Positions 1-8,415 of a stretch of 64,000 nt of DNA are shown here, piece after piece. Position 1 is the stretch's first letter. Each line of letters begins with the position of its first letter. The DNA is from Chthonomonas calidirosea. Lineage in GTDB: Bacteria > Armatimonadota > Fimbriimonadia > Fimbriimonadales > Fimbriimonadaceae. The position numbers and the translations under genes were made by a program. The DNA is taken from contig CAMCWC010000002.1 of assembly GCA_945882415.1 (NCBI GenBank), forward strand, positions 303,815 through 367,814, written 5' to 3'. The notes under the pieces are model-generated. The model made no database searches. It saw only the letters and a list, made by a program, of their open reading frames with translations, and was not told the origin of the DNA.

Positions 1-1049
1 ACGATTCCTTTCCGAACCAGCGCTTCGCTCGCGGCATCCTCTTGTGGATGACTGTGCACGACGGTTTTCCCATCGGTGTGGAAGATCATCATATGCCCGG
101 CCGCACCGAGCCATGGCTGCGTGTCACCAGCTGGCATTCCGGTCTTCGCGTCAAACAGCTTCACCTGCAGCGTCGCCGATCGCGCAGTAACGATTCCCCC
201 GGTTGGGCTCAGAATTCCCTTGAGGCCCTGATCCACGCTTCGCGAGCTCAGCGAAATGCGCGTATTCCAGGTCGGCTTTGTCCCATTAACCGAGATGCTC
301 GAAGCCAGAATGCGCGAACCTTGACCTTGGGGAGCAACATCGCCGAATACGAGGTAGTCGGTTCCGGCCGGGAAGGTCATCGAGTATTTCCAGGTTCCGT
401 CTGGAGCCATGACCGGGTGCTCATGCCGGAACCAGTTCAAGTCTCGACTTGCGATAAGCAAGTGGAACTTCTGGGTGTGAGCTTCGTCAAAGGATTTCTC
501 GACTTGGCCGGTCTTCGTGTTGATGACCTGCATCTGGAGCTCGGTCGTATTACCCATCACACGCGGTGACTTTGGCGGCAGAACACGGAGCTTGAACGGC
601 GGAACAACCTTACTGCCCGCTGGGCGCTCGTCTTTCACCTCAACGGTAAATGTCGCAGATTTCGGCGATTCTGAGCCCGGAATTTTCAGCGATAAGTCGA
701 TCTGATAGACGCCACCATGAGGGAAAAATAGTTCGAGGCCGTAGTCTCCCGGAACGCCTTCGCGGTGAACCTTTGGCCTCATTTCTGGCATTCCCTGCAT
801 GCTGGGCATCGTTACGCGGGCCGTCGCTGAGATTCCACCGACGCCCTTGAACCCGTTCTCGATCGGGTCTTTCTGGCGAGTGTCGGTGACCCGAAATTCG
901 AGGTCGAGTGGCTCACCCGCGTAAACACCACCTTCCGGTAGGCGGAGCTTTACTTGGTAGTCGTCAATGCGCACTTGCGAGATGGCAAGCGACTTGGTTG
1001 TCTGATGGTGCTGCGCTGGCAGCAAGGGTATGAACGCGAAAATTGGCAT
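1..1049 (-). CDS. YtkA/FixH-like secreted protein, partial (C-terminus off the left edge)
   Basis: Open reading frame on the minus strand that starts at the ATG at 1049 and runs off the left edge, so at least 349 residues are present and the C-terminus is missing. A TTG 9 nt upstream is also in frame, and a stop precedes it. The N-terminus (MPIFAFIPLLPAQ) is a short hydrophobic export-like segment. The rest reads as successive beta-rich domains: one around residues 25-120 with Met/His-rich motifs (MPSMQGMPEM), as in YtkA/FixH-type metal-associated domains, and a second with HEHP and a later HSH. It lies 65 bp downstream of a Cys-rich secreted protein on the same strand, so they are probably co-transcribed. 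A role in handling copper or another metal outside the cytoplasm is inferred. Confidence 0.65.
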   Translation of the reverse strand, partial: MPIFAFIPLLPAQHHQTTKSLAISQVRIDDYQVKLRLPEGGVYAGEPLDLEFRVTDTRQKDPIENGFKGVGGISATARVTMPSMQGMPEMRPKVHREGVPGDYGLELFFPHGGVYQIDLSLKIPGSESPKSATFTVEVKDERPAGSKVVPPFKLRVLPPKSPRVMGNTTELQMQVINTKTGQVEKSFDEAHTQKFHLLIASRDLNWFRHEHPVMAPDGTWKYSMTFPAGTDYLVFGDVAPQGQGSRILASSISVNGTKPTWNTRISLSSRSVDQGLKGILSPTGGIVTARSATLQVKLFDAKTGMPAGDTQPWLGAAGHMMIFHTDGKTVVHSHPQEDAASEALVRKGI

Positions 1050-1114
1050 TTGGTGCAATCGAATTGGGTCGGCGGCAAGCTACGAATTCGCCTGTCACCG
1101 AAGCGCAGGCGCAT

Positions 1115-1546
1115 TTATCCCAAGACGATTGGCGGAGCACGGCCCAGCCAGCAGCCTGCATGGCCCGCCTGATCCAAGGCGAAACAAGGCTTCGCAAGCG
1201 GACTTTCTGTTCTCTCTATTGCCTGCTCAAGGGGCGCCGGCAATTCGACGCTGGCAGCCAGCAGAAAACTCAGGTCATTGCTGGCGGTTCGGACAATGAG
1301 GGTGAGATCAAGTTCCTGATCTGGCTCGTCCGAGCCTAACGAACACTTGCAAGAATCGGAAACGACGGGTTCTGCAGCCACGCGGTGGCACTTCGGAGTG
1401 GTCGCCTCGGAGGGCTGCGATGGGCGGCAGCACTTCATCGCACAAGCCTTCTTGGCGGTCGTCGGCACAACGGCCGACACCGGAAGACTTGGGAAGAAGA
1501 GGCTGAACAGCATGACTAACGCGAGCCATGCGTTCCGAGTGCGCAT
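1115..1546 (-). CDS. Small Cys-rich exported protein
   Basis: A 143-residue protein with a clear Sec signal peptide (hydrophobic core LALVMLFSLFFPSLPVSA, residues 8-25). Next come CAMKCCR and later single-Cys motifs (SCKC, PCFA, GCW), spaced as in metal-binding or disulfide-rich periplasmic proteins. I do not recognise a named family. It sits between a divergent AraC regulator (1614) and a YtkA/FixH-like gene. Its design (signal peptide, Cys cluster, about 140 residues) resembles the protein at 17087-17524, which precedes a heavy-metal RND efflux operon. That parallel is the basis for suggesting a metal-sensing or metal-chaperone role. Confidence 0.6.
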   Translation of the reverse strand: MRTRNAWLALVMLFSLFFPSLPVSAVVPTTAKKACAMKCCRPSQPSEATTPKCHRVAAEPVVSDSCKCSLGSDEPDQELDLTLIVRTASNDLSFLLAASVELPAPLEQAIERTESPLAKPCFALDQAGHAGCWLGRAPPIVLG

Positions 1547-1613
1547 ATCCTATTAAACTCCATCCTCTGCCACTAGGTTCCGAAGGCTGAATAGCCGCTA
1601 GAATCTGAACGGC

Positions 1614-2735
1614 ATGAGCACCGCGAGTACCGTTCTGCTATTGGGCCTGATTCAGGGCGCGATCGTGGTCGGGACTCTATTGTTTGCCAAGCGGGACCGC
1701 GCGGCTCACCGTTTTTTGGCGGCGCTCATTTCCCTTGTCTCGCTCAAGCTGGTGCCGTACGTGCTCGGGTTCTCCGGCTTTTACCAAAAGCACCCTTGGC
1801 TCAGCTATGCACCCTTTGAGCTCGAGTCAGGCTTTGGGCCGCTCCTGTACTTTTATGTGCTGATGCGCACGGGAGCCGGCTTACCGAAAAGGTGGCAGTG
1901 GCACTTGCTCCCGCTGGCGATCGAAGCAATCTACTACACGGTCATGTTCTTGCAGCCACTGGCATTCAAGGACGCTTGGCACGGGCGAGTTCAGGTCTAC
2001 GTAGACTCGTTTGACACCTATTTTGCCTTCGGCTCCCTCTGCGTCTATCTATGGTTGGCCTTGCGCCGAACCCGGGAGTACGAGTCGTTTACGCAGGAAA
2101 ACCTGACTCAGGCTGCGCCCGTGACGGTCCGATTCCTTGGAATCACCCTAACCACGTTTGCCGTTTTTCTCGCCGTAGATGTCATTTTCCAGGTGCTTTC
2201 CGAGTTCCGTCCGAACTCGACTTATTTCGACAGCTACCCGCTATATCTGTGCAACGCTGCGGTTGTTTACGTCATCGGCAACGGGGCCCTACGGCTATCT
2301 GACCCCGTGCCGCAAATTTCGATTCCCACCCCGAGCGACGCGGCTCCCGCTCCGAAAGACTGGGGGAAGGTTGCCGACCAGATTGAGGCAAGGTGCCAAC
2401 AGAGGTTTCTGTGGCGAGATCCGCAACTCACTCTCGCGATCTTTGCGGAAGCCGTCGAGTTGTCACCGAGTTACGTTTCAAAGGCGTTGAACAACGCTCG
2501 CAACGAGAGTTTCAACGCTTTTGTCAATCGACTTCGGGTCCAAGAAATGATCGAGCTTTTGAGCAATCCCGCCGAGAGCCGAGACCTGATCGAACTGGCT
2601 TTCGAGTGTGGATTCAACTCGAAGGCCAGCTTCAACCGCTGCTTCAAGCAAGTTACCGGCCAAACGCCGACCGCGTTCCGCCAGCAGATTCTGTCTGCTT
2701 CAGCACCCAATCCATCACCGAATCGCGACCCGTAG
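1614..2735 (+). CDS. Membrane-anchored AraC-family transcriptional regulator
   Basis: A 373-residue protein with two parts. Residues 1-230 contain about six or seven hydrophobic segments and form a membrane sensor domain. Residues 265-365 form an AraC/XylS double helix-turn-helix ending in the diagnostic SKASFNRCFKQVTGQTPTAFR. Regulators of this layout sense an envelope or extracellular signal and bind DNA from the membrane. It diverges from the Cys-rich/YtkA-like pair at 1-1546, its most likely target. A -10-like TAGAAT (1599-1604) ends 9 nt before the ATG and no Shine-Dalgarno is seen. The last 83 bp overlap the 3' end of the convergent S41 peptidase gene. Confidence 0.85.
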   Translation: MSTASTVLLLGLIQGAIVVGTLLFAKRDRAAHRFLAALISLVSLKLVPYVLGFSGFYQKHPWLSYAPFELESGFGPLLYFYVLMRTGAGLPKRWQWHLLPLAIEAIYYTVMFLQPLAFKDAWHGRVQVYVDSFDTYFAFGSLCVYLWLALRRTREYESFTQENLTQAAPVTVRFLGITLTTFAVFLAVDVIFQVLSEFRPNSTYFDSYPLYLCNAAVVYVIGNGALRLSDPVPQISIPTPSDAAPAPKDWGKVADQIEARCQQRFLWRDPQLTLAIFAEAVELSPSYVSKALNNARNESFNAFVNRLRVQEMIELLSNPAESRDLIELAFECGFNSKASFNRCFKQVTGQTPTAFRQQILSASAPNPSPNRDP

Positions 2736-4152
2736 CAATGTCCGCACGAGTGTCTCGGATAACAACGTCAGGGACCAATCCTTCGTCTGGCTGATTGGAA
2801 GTTGGGACGTAGGCGATGATTGGGATATCAATCTCGATGCGCGAATTCGGCAGCGTGGTAAAGAAGATGGCACCGCCGTTGATTCCCCTTCGGTTGCCGC
2901 CCGTCGGCTGGCCGACCAAGGTTCCGACTTTGAAGTTTCGCACCTGCTGTGCAAACTGGAAAGTCGCCGAACTGTTCTCGGCGTCGACGAGCACAAACAC
3001 CTTGCCACTAAATCGTGGGGTCGCCGGAAAGATCGTAGCGCTAAGCGTTTCAGATCGAATCTGATACGCACTCGTGTTCAACATTTTCACTGGCTGAAGT
3101 GGCTTGCTGACACGCGACCAGTCGTAATAGGAAGGATCCCAAGTATTTAGGTGTGCAGCCAAGTCTTTCGGGATTTGCTGATACTTAACAAAGGTTTGGT
3201 TCGCTGGAACGCTCTGACGGTCCGAAACCAGATACCGCATGATCTCGTCGCCACACTCGTTACCACCTGCGTTTCCACGCACATCCAAAATCAAGGTCGA
3301 AGCTCCTTTGGCTTGAAGTTCCACGAACTTTAAACGAAGATATTCCTGCCAATTCCACTTGCTGTTGTAGAGCGCCCATGTTGGCATCTTCAGAACCGCG
3401 GTGTCAGGACGCGCCCAGCTAAACTGCCACAACTCTTCGTTGTTATTCACTTTCGGCGTTTGCTCAGCACGGATTTTGCGACGTGCCTCTTGGTCAATGG
3501 CATCCACACTCACCGATTGTTTGCTTCCATCCAACTGAGTGATCTGTAACTTAAACTTATCCGACGGACGGTACGCGAGCGAGTAGTAGATGTCAAAAGC
3601 TTCCCACGCTTTGGGTCCCTGAAGCTGCAACTCTGCAATTCGTTTTGCGTCGTTTCGACCATCCGCCTTCACATATTGCAGAAGCGTCTTTAGAACGACC
3701 TCGCTCGGAACATCGTTGATCTTTGTGATCATCGTGCCCGGACGAAGGTCTGGGGTTTTTGAGTCGTTTCGAGTCACGATCATCTTGCCGCCAATCCAGC
3801 GAAACGCGATCGGAAGCTTGTCCTTTGTCATGAAAAGATTCGCCTGCGTCTCATCCGGCTGGTTCCAGAAACTAGGGAAGGTGTGCCCGCACCGAATGTT
3901 TGCGGTGAACTTTGATAGAGCAAGAAAGACCTCAGCCTGCGTCGCACCTTTCGAAAATTTCCGCTCAAGTCCGGTGAACTCAGCCTCAATTTGGGCGGGC
4001 GATTGGTACCGGTACAGGCCCGGATGAACCGTCATTAGGGCTTGCCGAAGGACCTGTAAATCGGCCCGCAGCGCGGCAGGATCGATCATTGGACCCGAAG
4101 GAAGGGCGACCATTTGAGAAGCGAGGAGAAGCGAAGTGACCATCTGCTTCAT
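2653..4152 (-). CDS. S41-family (C-terminal processing type) secreted peptidase
   Basis: A 499-residue protein. I chose the ATG at 4152 over an upstream in-frame extension because AGGAG sits 5 nt before it and a signal peptide (MVTSLLLASQMVALPSG) follows. The C-terminal half carries S41/tail-specific protease motifs: TLILDVRGNAGGN (the strand before the active site), then VLVDAENSSATFQFA with the predicted nucleophile Ser, then TGGNRRGINGG. The N-terminal ~200 residues match the helical and PDZ-like lead-in of this family. It is probably exported and degrades unfolded or peptide substrates. It converges with and overlaps the AraC gene by 83 bp, and is separated from the upstream ABC operon by an inverted repeat. 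Confidence 0.8.
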   Translation of the reverse strand: MKQMVTSLLLASQMVALPSGPMIDPAALRADLQVLRQALMTVHPGLYRYQSPAQIEAEFTGLERKFSKGATQAEVFLALSKFTANIRCGHTFPSFWNQPDETQANLFMTKDKLPIAFRWIGGKMIVTRNDSKTPDLRPGTMITKINDVPSEVVLKTLLQYVKADGRNDAKRIAELQLQGPKAWEAFDIYYSLAYRPSDKFKLQITQLDGSKQSVSVDAIDQEARRKIRAEQTPKVNNNEELWQFSWARPDTAVLKMPTWALYNSKWNWQEYLRLKFVELQAKGASTLILDVRGNAGGNECGDEIMRYLVSDRQSVPANQTFVKYQQIPKDLAAHLNTWDPSYYDWSRVSKPLQPVKMLNTSAYQIRSETLSATIFPATPRFSGKVFVLVDAENSSATFQFAQQVRNFKVGTLVGQPTGGNRRGINGGAIFFTTLPNSRIEIDIPIIAYVPTSNQPDEGLVPDVVIRDTRADIATGRDSVMDWVLKQTESAGGTRSAFGR

Positions 4153-4177
4153 GTTCTCCTTTCCCGTGAAACCGGCC

Positions 4178-4223
4178 GGTCTCAAAACCCTCCTCAGGTT
4201 CAAAAGTGCGGGATTTTGAGACC
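4178..4223 (-). terminator. Inverted repeat after the sugar ABC operon
   Basis: Perfect 10-bp arms GGTCTCAAAA (4178-4187) and TTTTGAGACC (4214-4223) with a 26-nt spacer, just past the stop of the last permease gene (4238). The arms carry A/T runs at the inner side, so a transcript from either strand could form a terminator-like hairpin. It could also be an operator for the S41 peptidase gene that starts 26 bp further on. Confidence 0.4.
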
Positions 4224-4237
4224 TTCCAACCCGGACC

Positions 4238-5089
4238 TCACTTGAATCCGCTTGTCGCGATGCCTTGAATGAACAGCTTCTGGGCAAAGAAGAACACGAT
4301 CAGGATCGGCAGAATCACGAGCAAGGTCGCGGCCATAAGGAGGTTCCATGGGGTGCCGCCGTGCTGGGTCTGATAGGCCGAGAGACCAAGCGCCAGGGTG
4401 AAGGTGTTTTGGTCGACCAAGTAAATCAACGGCCCGAGGAAGTCGTTCCAAGACCCCATGAACGTGAACAACGCCACGACCATGAGCGCAGGCTTCGCGA
4501 GCGGGACGATCACGTCGGTGAAGATTCGGAACTCGCTGCATCCGTCCAGCTTCGCCGCTTCGCTCAACTCCATCGGAATCGTACGGAAGAACTGTCGCAA
4601 CAGGAAGATCGAGAACGCACTCGCAAAGAATGCCGGTACCCACAACGGCTTGAACGATCCCACCCAGCCGAGGTAGCGGAACAACGTAAAGGTGGGAACC
4701 ATAAGCACCGGGAACGGGATCATCATGGTCGCCACGGTGAGGCCGAAGAACGCATCCCGACCGGCCCAGCGCAAACGAGAGAAGGAATAAGCAACGAGCG
4801 CGTTCGACGTCACCGATCCAACAATGCACAAGATCGTCACTACGACGGTGTTCCGCATATAGACGAGGAACGGGATGTAGCCTAGCTGCTTACTGTTATA
4901 GTTGATCGCATCTGGGTAGTTGCTCCACATCACCTGAGTCGGAATCCACTTCGGTGGAGTCGTCAGGGTCTCGCTTATCGGTTTCAACGACGTCGAGAGC
5001 ATCCAGAGCAAGGGAAGAGCGAAGACCACCGATAGCAAAATGAGGGCCACGTGGGTGAGGGCGGTTTGAATCTGCTTACGTTTTCCCAT
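4238..5089 (-). CDS. Carbohydrate ABC transporter permease (MalG-type)
   Basis: A 283-residue inner-membrane protein with six predicted transmembrane segments, beginning with THVALILLSVVFALPLLWML. The cytoplasmic EAA loop is clear around residues 190-215 (MELSEAAKLDGCSEFRIF followed by VPLAKPAL). This is the second permease of a CUT1-family importer. It starts 4 bp after the stop of the first permease, so the two are co-translated. Together with the binding protein at 5962-7281 it would import oligosaccharides released by the GH53 enzyme of the same operon. No ATPase gene is nearby. Confidence 0.92.
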   Translation of the reverse strand: MGKRKQIQTALTHVALILLSVVFALPLLWMLSTSLKPISETLTTPPKWIPTQVMWSNYPDAINYNSKQLGYIPFLVYMRNTVVVTILCIVGSVTSNALVAYSFSRLRWAGRDAFFGLTVATMMIPFPVLMVPTFTLFRYLGWVGSFKPLWVPAFFASAFSIFLLRQFFRTIPMELSEAAKLDGCSEFRIFTDVIVPLAKPALMVVALFTFMGSWNDFLGPLIYLVDQNTFTLALGLSAYQTQHGGTPWNLLMAATLLVILPILIVFFFAQKLFIQGIATSGFK

Positions 5090-5092
5090 GAC

Positions 5093-5965
5093 TTACTCCG
5101 TTTCGTAGTGGACATGCCGATCTGACATTTTGAGGGCAAGCAGCGTTAGAACCAACGTGATGATGAACATCACCCAACCAACCGCGCTTGCATATCCCAT
5201 TCGCTGATATTGGAAGGCGTTGTCGAACAAGTAGCTTGCAATGAAGTAGGTGGATCGAGCCGGGGCACCACCTGGGAACATCACGTAAGGCACCGCGAAC
5301 ACCTGTAACGCGCCGATGATCCCCATGACAACGTTGAACAAAATTACGGGCGAGAGCATCGGCAGCGTGACGTTCCAGATCTTCTTGCCGAGCTTTGCGC
5401 CATCCAAATCTGCCGCCTCATACAAAGAGACTGGCACGTTCTGGAGTCCGGCAAGGTAAATGACCATCGCCTGTCCACAGCCCCACATGGAAATCAGCAT
5501 GAGCGTCGACTTTGACCATGCCGGGTCGCCGAGCCAGTTTGGCGGTTCTAGATTCGCGGCCCGAATCCCTTCATTGAGCAGCCCATAGTCCCCGTTAAAT
5601 ATCCACAAGAACAGCGTGCCGAGCGCGACCATCGGCACCAACGAGGGCAGAAAGAAGATGGTCCGGTAATAGGACATGCCCTTCACCTTTGTATTCAGCA
5701 GCATGGCCAACCCAATCGCGACCACGGTGCTCAGCGGAACCGCGCCGACGGCATAGATCAGAGTGTTGATCAACGCTTTGTGAAACACCGTGTCCGAGGC
5801 CAGCTCGGCATAGTTGTCGGCTCCCACGTAAGAAGGCTCCCGCAGAATCGAGAAGTTTGTGAACGAATAGTAGAGCGACGCCAAGACGGGATAGGCCAGA
5901 AAAATGATAAAGCCCAGAATCCACGGCAAGGCGAAGAGCAACCCAATGCGTAAGTCCTTCTTCAC
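5093..5965 (-). CDS. Carbohydrate ABC transporter permease (MalF-type)
   Basis: A 290-residue CUT1-family permease with six predicted membrane spans (first: IGLLFALPWILGFIIFLAY) and an EAA loop (VSLYEAADLDGAKLGKKIW, then LPMLSP). The start is a GTG at 5965 whose GTGA overlaps the TGA stop of the binding-protein gene, a classic translational coupling. It pairs with the permease at 4238-5089 as the membrane channel of a sugar importer. The C-terminus ends just before the next gene's ATG. Confidence 0.92.
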   Translation of the reverse strand: MKKDLRIGLLFALPWILGFIIFLAYPVLASLYYSFTNFSILREPSYVGADNYAELASDTVFHKALINTLIYAVGAVPLSTVVAIGLAMLLNTKVKGMSYYRTIFFLPSLVPMVALGTLFLWIFNGDYGLLNEGIRAANLEPPNWLGDPAWSKSTLMLISMWGCGQAMVIYLAGLQNVPVSLYEAADLDGAKLGKKIWNVTLPMLSPVILFNVVMGIIGALQVFAVPYVMFPGGAPARSTYFIASYLFDNAFQYQRMGYASAVGWVMFIITLVLTLLALKMSDRHVHYETE

Positions 5966-7281
5966 TGGGCAAGCACCTGCTTACGGTAGGTCGACCAAAT
6001 GATTTCTGCCCGCTGTTGCGCGTCGGCAAGCGCTCGCTCTGGGGTCTTTTGCTCGGAGTTCACTTCTTGGAATGCCACGTTCATTTCGTTGCTGATCTGC
6101 GGGAAAACGCCAACCTTCGGAATGTTGAAGGCACCAGGTGACCTTGCCAGTTGATCGAAGAGCCGAATGTACTTGTTGGGATGGGTGTCGAAGAACTTCT
6201 CACTTACCTTGGCGAGCGGCGAATTCTTTCCGTGGGCCGAGCACAGCCCCTCCATCACATCCTGCTTTTGCACAAAGCTAAGGAACTCAAACGCCTCTTT
6301 CACGTGCTTGGCTCCCCTCGGAATACAAAGCACATCCTGCGAAAGGTTTGAACGCCCTTTCAGGTCGGGCCGATCGGCTGGGTACGGCATCGGGACCGCA
6401 AACCATTCCAGACCAGGCTTGTAGACGTTGATGTAGTTGGCTTTCCACACCCCGTTCTGTTCGGCAGCGACCTTGCCACTCATGAACGGATCTTGTGGGG
6501 AGGCGAAGTTGCCGAAGCCACCTTGGAAGCTTTGGACTTCCTTCGAACCAAATTTCTTCGTGTATTTGGCAATCCAGCGGAAAGCTCGCAGGTTCTCGGG
6601 AGTATCGATCGTCACCTTGTCGCCCGTAATCAGCTGTCCGCCGAAGTAGTAACCCCATGCCCAGTTCCACCAGCCGGGATTGCTCGGTAGGAAGCCGGCC
6701 AGTTTCAAACTGCCATTTGGGCCCTGGACCGAAATCTTTTCCACCAAGGCATCCAGCGCTTCGAAGGTCTTCGGGAACGTTTCCGGCGTTGCAACTTCAG
6801 GCGGAAGGAGGTCGGGGCGGGCGTGCAATGCAATTGCGGCTGGCGTGCTGGGCAGAGCCCAAACCTTGTCTTTGTAAACATAGCCGTCCCAGTACGCCGG
6901 GATGTAATAGTTCTCGTCGAGACCCTTATCGTTTGCCAGTTCGGTCAGATCGGTGAGCGCGTTTGCATCCGCAAACTGGACCACCTGATCTCCCCAGATT
7001 CCGGCGACGTCCGGCGGGTTCCCACCTGCAATCGCAAGGCGGGTCTTGCTATCGATCCCGGAGATGCTGAGGTACTTCACAAAAATCCGGTCTTGACTCT
7101 CGTTGAAGGCGTTCACCACCTTTCGCATTTCCTCACCTTCCGAACCCGTCCACTTTTCCCAGTAGATAACGGTAACCCGGTCGGTACGGTCTTGGCGTGA
7201 AATTACGCGCTCGCCCGTAACAACGGCACCAACGACCAATGTGGCGGCTAAGCCAAAGATTCCAACGGAGGTCCAGTTCAT
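5962..7281 (-). CDS. Extracellular sugar-binding protein of ABC importer
   Basis: A 439-residue family 1 solute-binding protein. Its body has hallmark stretches such as VIYWEKWTGSEGEEM and VNAFNESQ near the start, GGNPPDVAGIWGDQVVQFA, and a C-terminal WSTYRKQVLAQ. The N-terminus has one hydrophobic segment (VGIFGLAATLVVGAVVTG) but no lipobox Cys, so it is probably membrane-anchored or Sec-exported rather than a lipoprotein. A ribosome binding site (GGGAGAACAG) lies inside the end of the GH53 gene 6 bp upstream. Substrate is inferred from GH53 linkage: beta-1,4-galacto-oligosaccharides. Confidence 0.9.
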   Translation of the reverse strand: MNWTSVGIFGLAATLVVGAVVTGERVISRQDRTDRVTVIYWEKWTGSEGEEMRKVVNAFNESQDRIFVKYLSISGIDSKTRLAIAGGNPPDVAGIWGDQVVQFADANALTDLTELANDKGLDENYYIPAYWDGYVYKDKVWALPSTPAAIALHARPDLLPPEVATPETFPKTFEALDALVEKISVQGPNGSLKLAGFLPSNPGWWNWAWGYYFGGQLITGDKVTIDTPENLRAFRWIAKYTKKFGSKEVQSFQGGFGNFASPQDPFMSGKVAAEQNGVWKANYINVYKPGLEWFAVPMPYPADRPDLKGRSNLSQDVLCIPRGAKHVKEAFEFLSFVQKQDVMEGLCSAHGKNSPLAKVSEKFFDTHPNKYIRLFDQLARSPGAFNIPKVGVFPQISNEMNVAFQEVNSEQKTPERALADAQQRAEIIWSTYRKQVLAQ

Positions 7282-7287
7282 CGCCGT

Positions 7288-8358
7288 TTACTGTTCTCCC
7301 AGCACGTCAACCGAAGGCAAGGCGTGCCCCTGTTCGTCAAACGTTGCCAAGTTTGCGTAAGGAGAATGCTCCTTTGGCGTCGGAATCCAAGTTGGCGCCC
7401 AATACAAAAGGCCCTTGCCGCGACCTTCTGGCATCTTTTTGATGATCTCCTTTACTTTTGCGAGGAACTTGGCTTGCCCCTCGGGAGTTTGTGGATAGCC
7501 CGATTCGGTTTTGTCACCGTTATACACGTGCGGTCCCGGCTTCTTATCTGTTCCCCACGGGTACGCAACTTCGACCACATAGATGTCCTTCTTGTATCGT
7601 CGCGAAAGGTCGATTAGATTGCTTTCGAACGCAGCTAGGGTGCCGTGCCACCAGGGATAAAACGAGAGACCAATGGTGTCAAACGGAACCTTCTCGGCCG
7701 TGATGTGATCGAGCCACCACACGGCCGTCTTGTTGTCTCCACCTCGATCCAAGTGCAGCATGGTGATGACCTTGTCTTCCCCTGCCGTGTCCTTAACTGC
7801 CCGAATACCAGAGTTAAGCAACTTCGCCAACCGCTTCCACTGCTCGGGATTGTTGGAGTCGGCCTTACCATCGGGCCAGAGCATTCCTCCTACGATCTCA
7901 TTCCCAACCTGAACCATGTAGGGAGGGGTTCCTTGCTGATTCATCGCCGACAGCACGTCTTTCGTGTAGTCGTAAACCGCCTTCTCAAGCTGCTCGAAAC
8001 TGAAATCCTTCCAATCTGCCGGCTTGGTCTGCTTGCCCGGATCAGCCCACCAGTCGGAGTAGTGAAAGTCCAAGCTGATTTTGAGTCCCTGTGCGTGGGC
8101 TCTTTTGGCGAGCTTGAGGGTCTGGTCTTTGTCGCACCAGCCCGCGGTCGGTTTGTTCCAGATTCGAAACCGGACAAAGTTCCAGCCCGCCTTCTTCATG
8201 ATGACGAACGGGTCTTCCGCCTTTCCCTGATAAAAATACTTGCCGCCGCCTGCCTCGACCTCGGCAATCTCGGAAACATCGCCGCCACTAAGGAACGGCA
8301 ACTGCGTCGGCGGAAGATTCGCCGACATCATGGCACCTGCAACAATGAAGGTCGTCAT
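7288..8358 (-). CDS. GH53 endo-beta-1,4-galactanase
   Basis: A 356-residue protein matching glycoside hydrolase family 53 (arabinogalactan endo-1,4-beta-galactanase) over its full length: GGDVSEIAEVEAGGGKYF near the start, FVRFRIWNKP, DFHYSDWWADPGKQ, then the acid/base Glu in VQVGNEI (about residue 154) and the nucleophile Glu in VVEVAYPW (about residue 263). A weak export-like segment precedes residue 13. It cleaves pectic type I galactan to oligosaccharides, which the downstream binding protein and permeases (7281 to 4238) would take up; the four genes are tightly spaced. Family membership is well supported; extracellular location is inferred. Confidence 0.92.
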   Translation of the reverse strand: MTTFIVAGAMMSANLPPTQLPFLSGGDVSEIAEVEAGGGKYFYQGKAEDPFVIMKKAGWNFVRFRIWNKPTAGWCDKDQTLKLAKRAHAQGLKISLDFHYSDWWADPGKQTKPADWKDFSFEQLEKAVYDYTKDVLSAMNQQGTPPYMVQVGNEIVGGMLWPDGKADSNNPEQWKRLAKLLNSGIRAVKDTAGEDKVITMLHLDRGGDNKTAVWWLDHITAEKVPFDTIGLSFYPWWHGTLAAFESNLIDLSRRYKKDIYVVEVAYPWGTDKKPGPHVYNGDKTESGYPQTPEGQAKFLAKVKEIIKKMPEGRGKGLLYWAPTWIPTPKEHSPYANLATFDEQGHALPSVDVLGEQ

Positions 8359-8415
8359 ATGGGTTCTAACGAGAGAGAATGCTTGCCTAGTATGCGGCCC
8401 CCATCACCGATTCGT

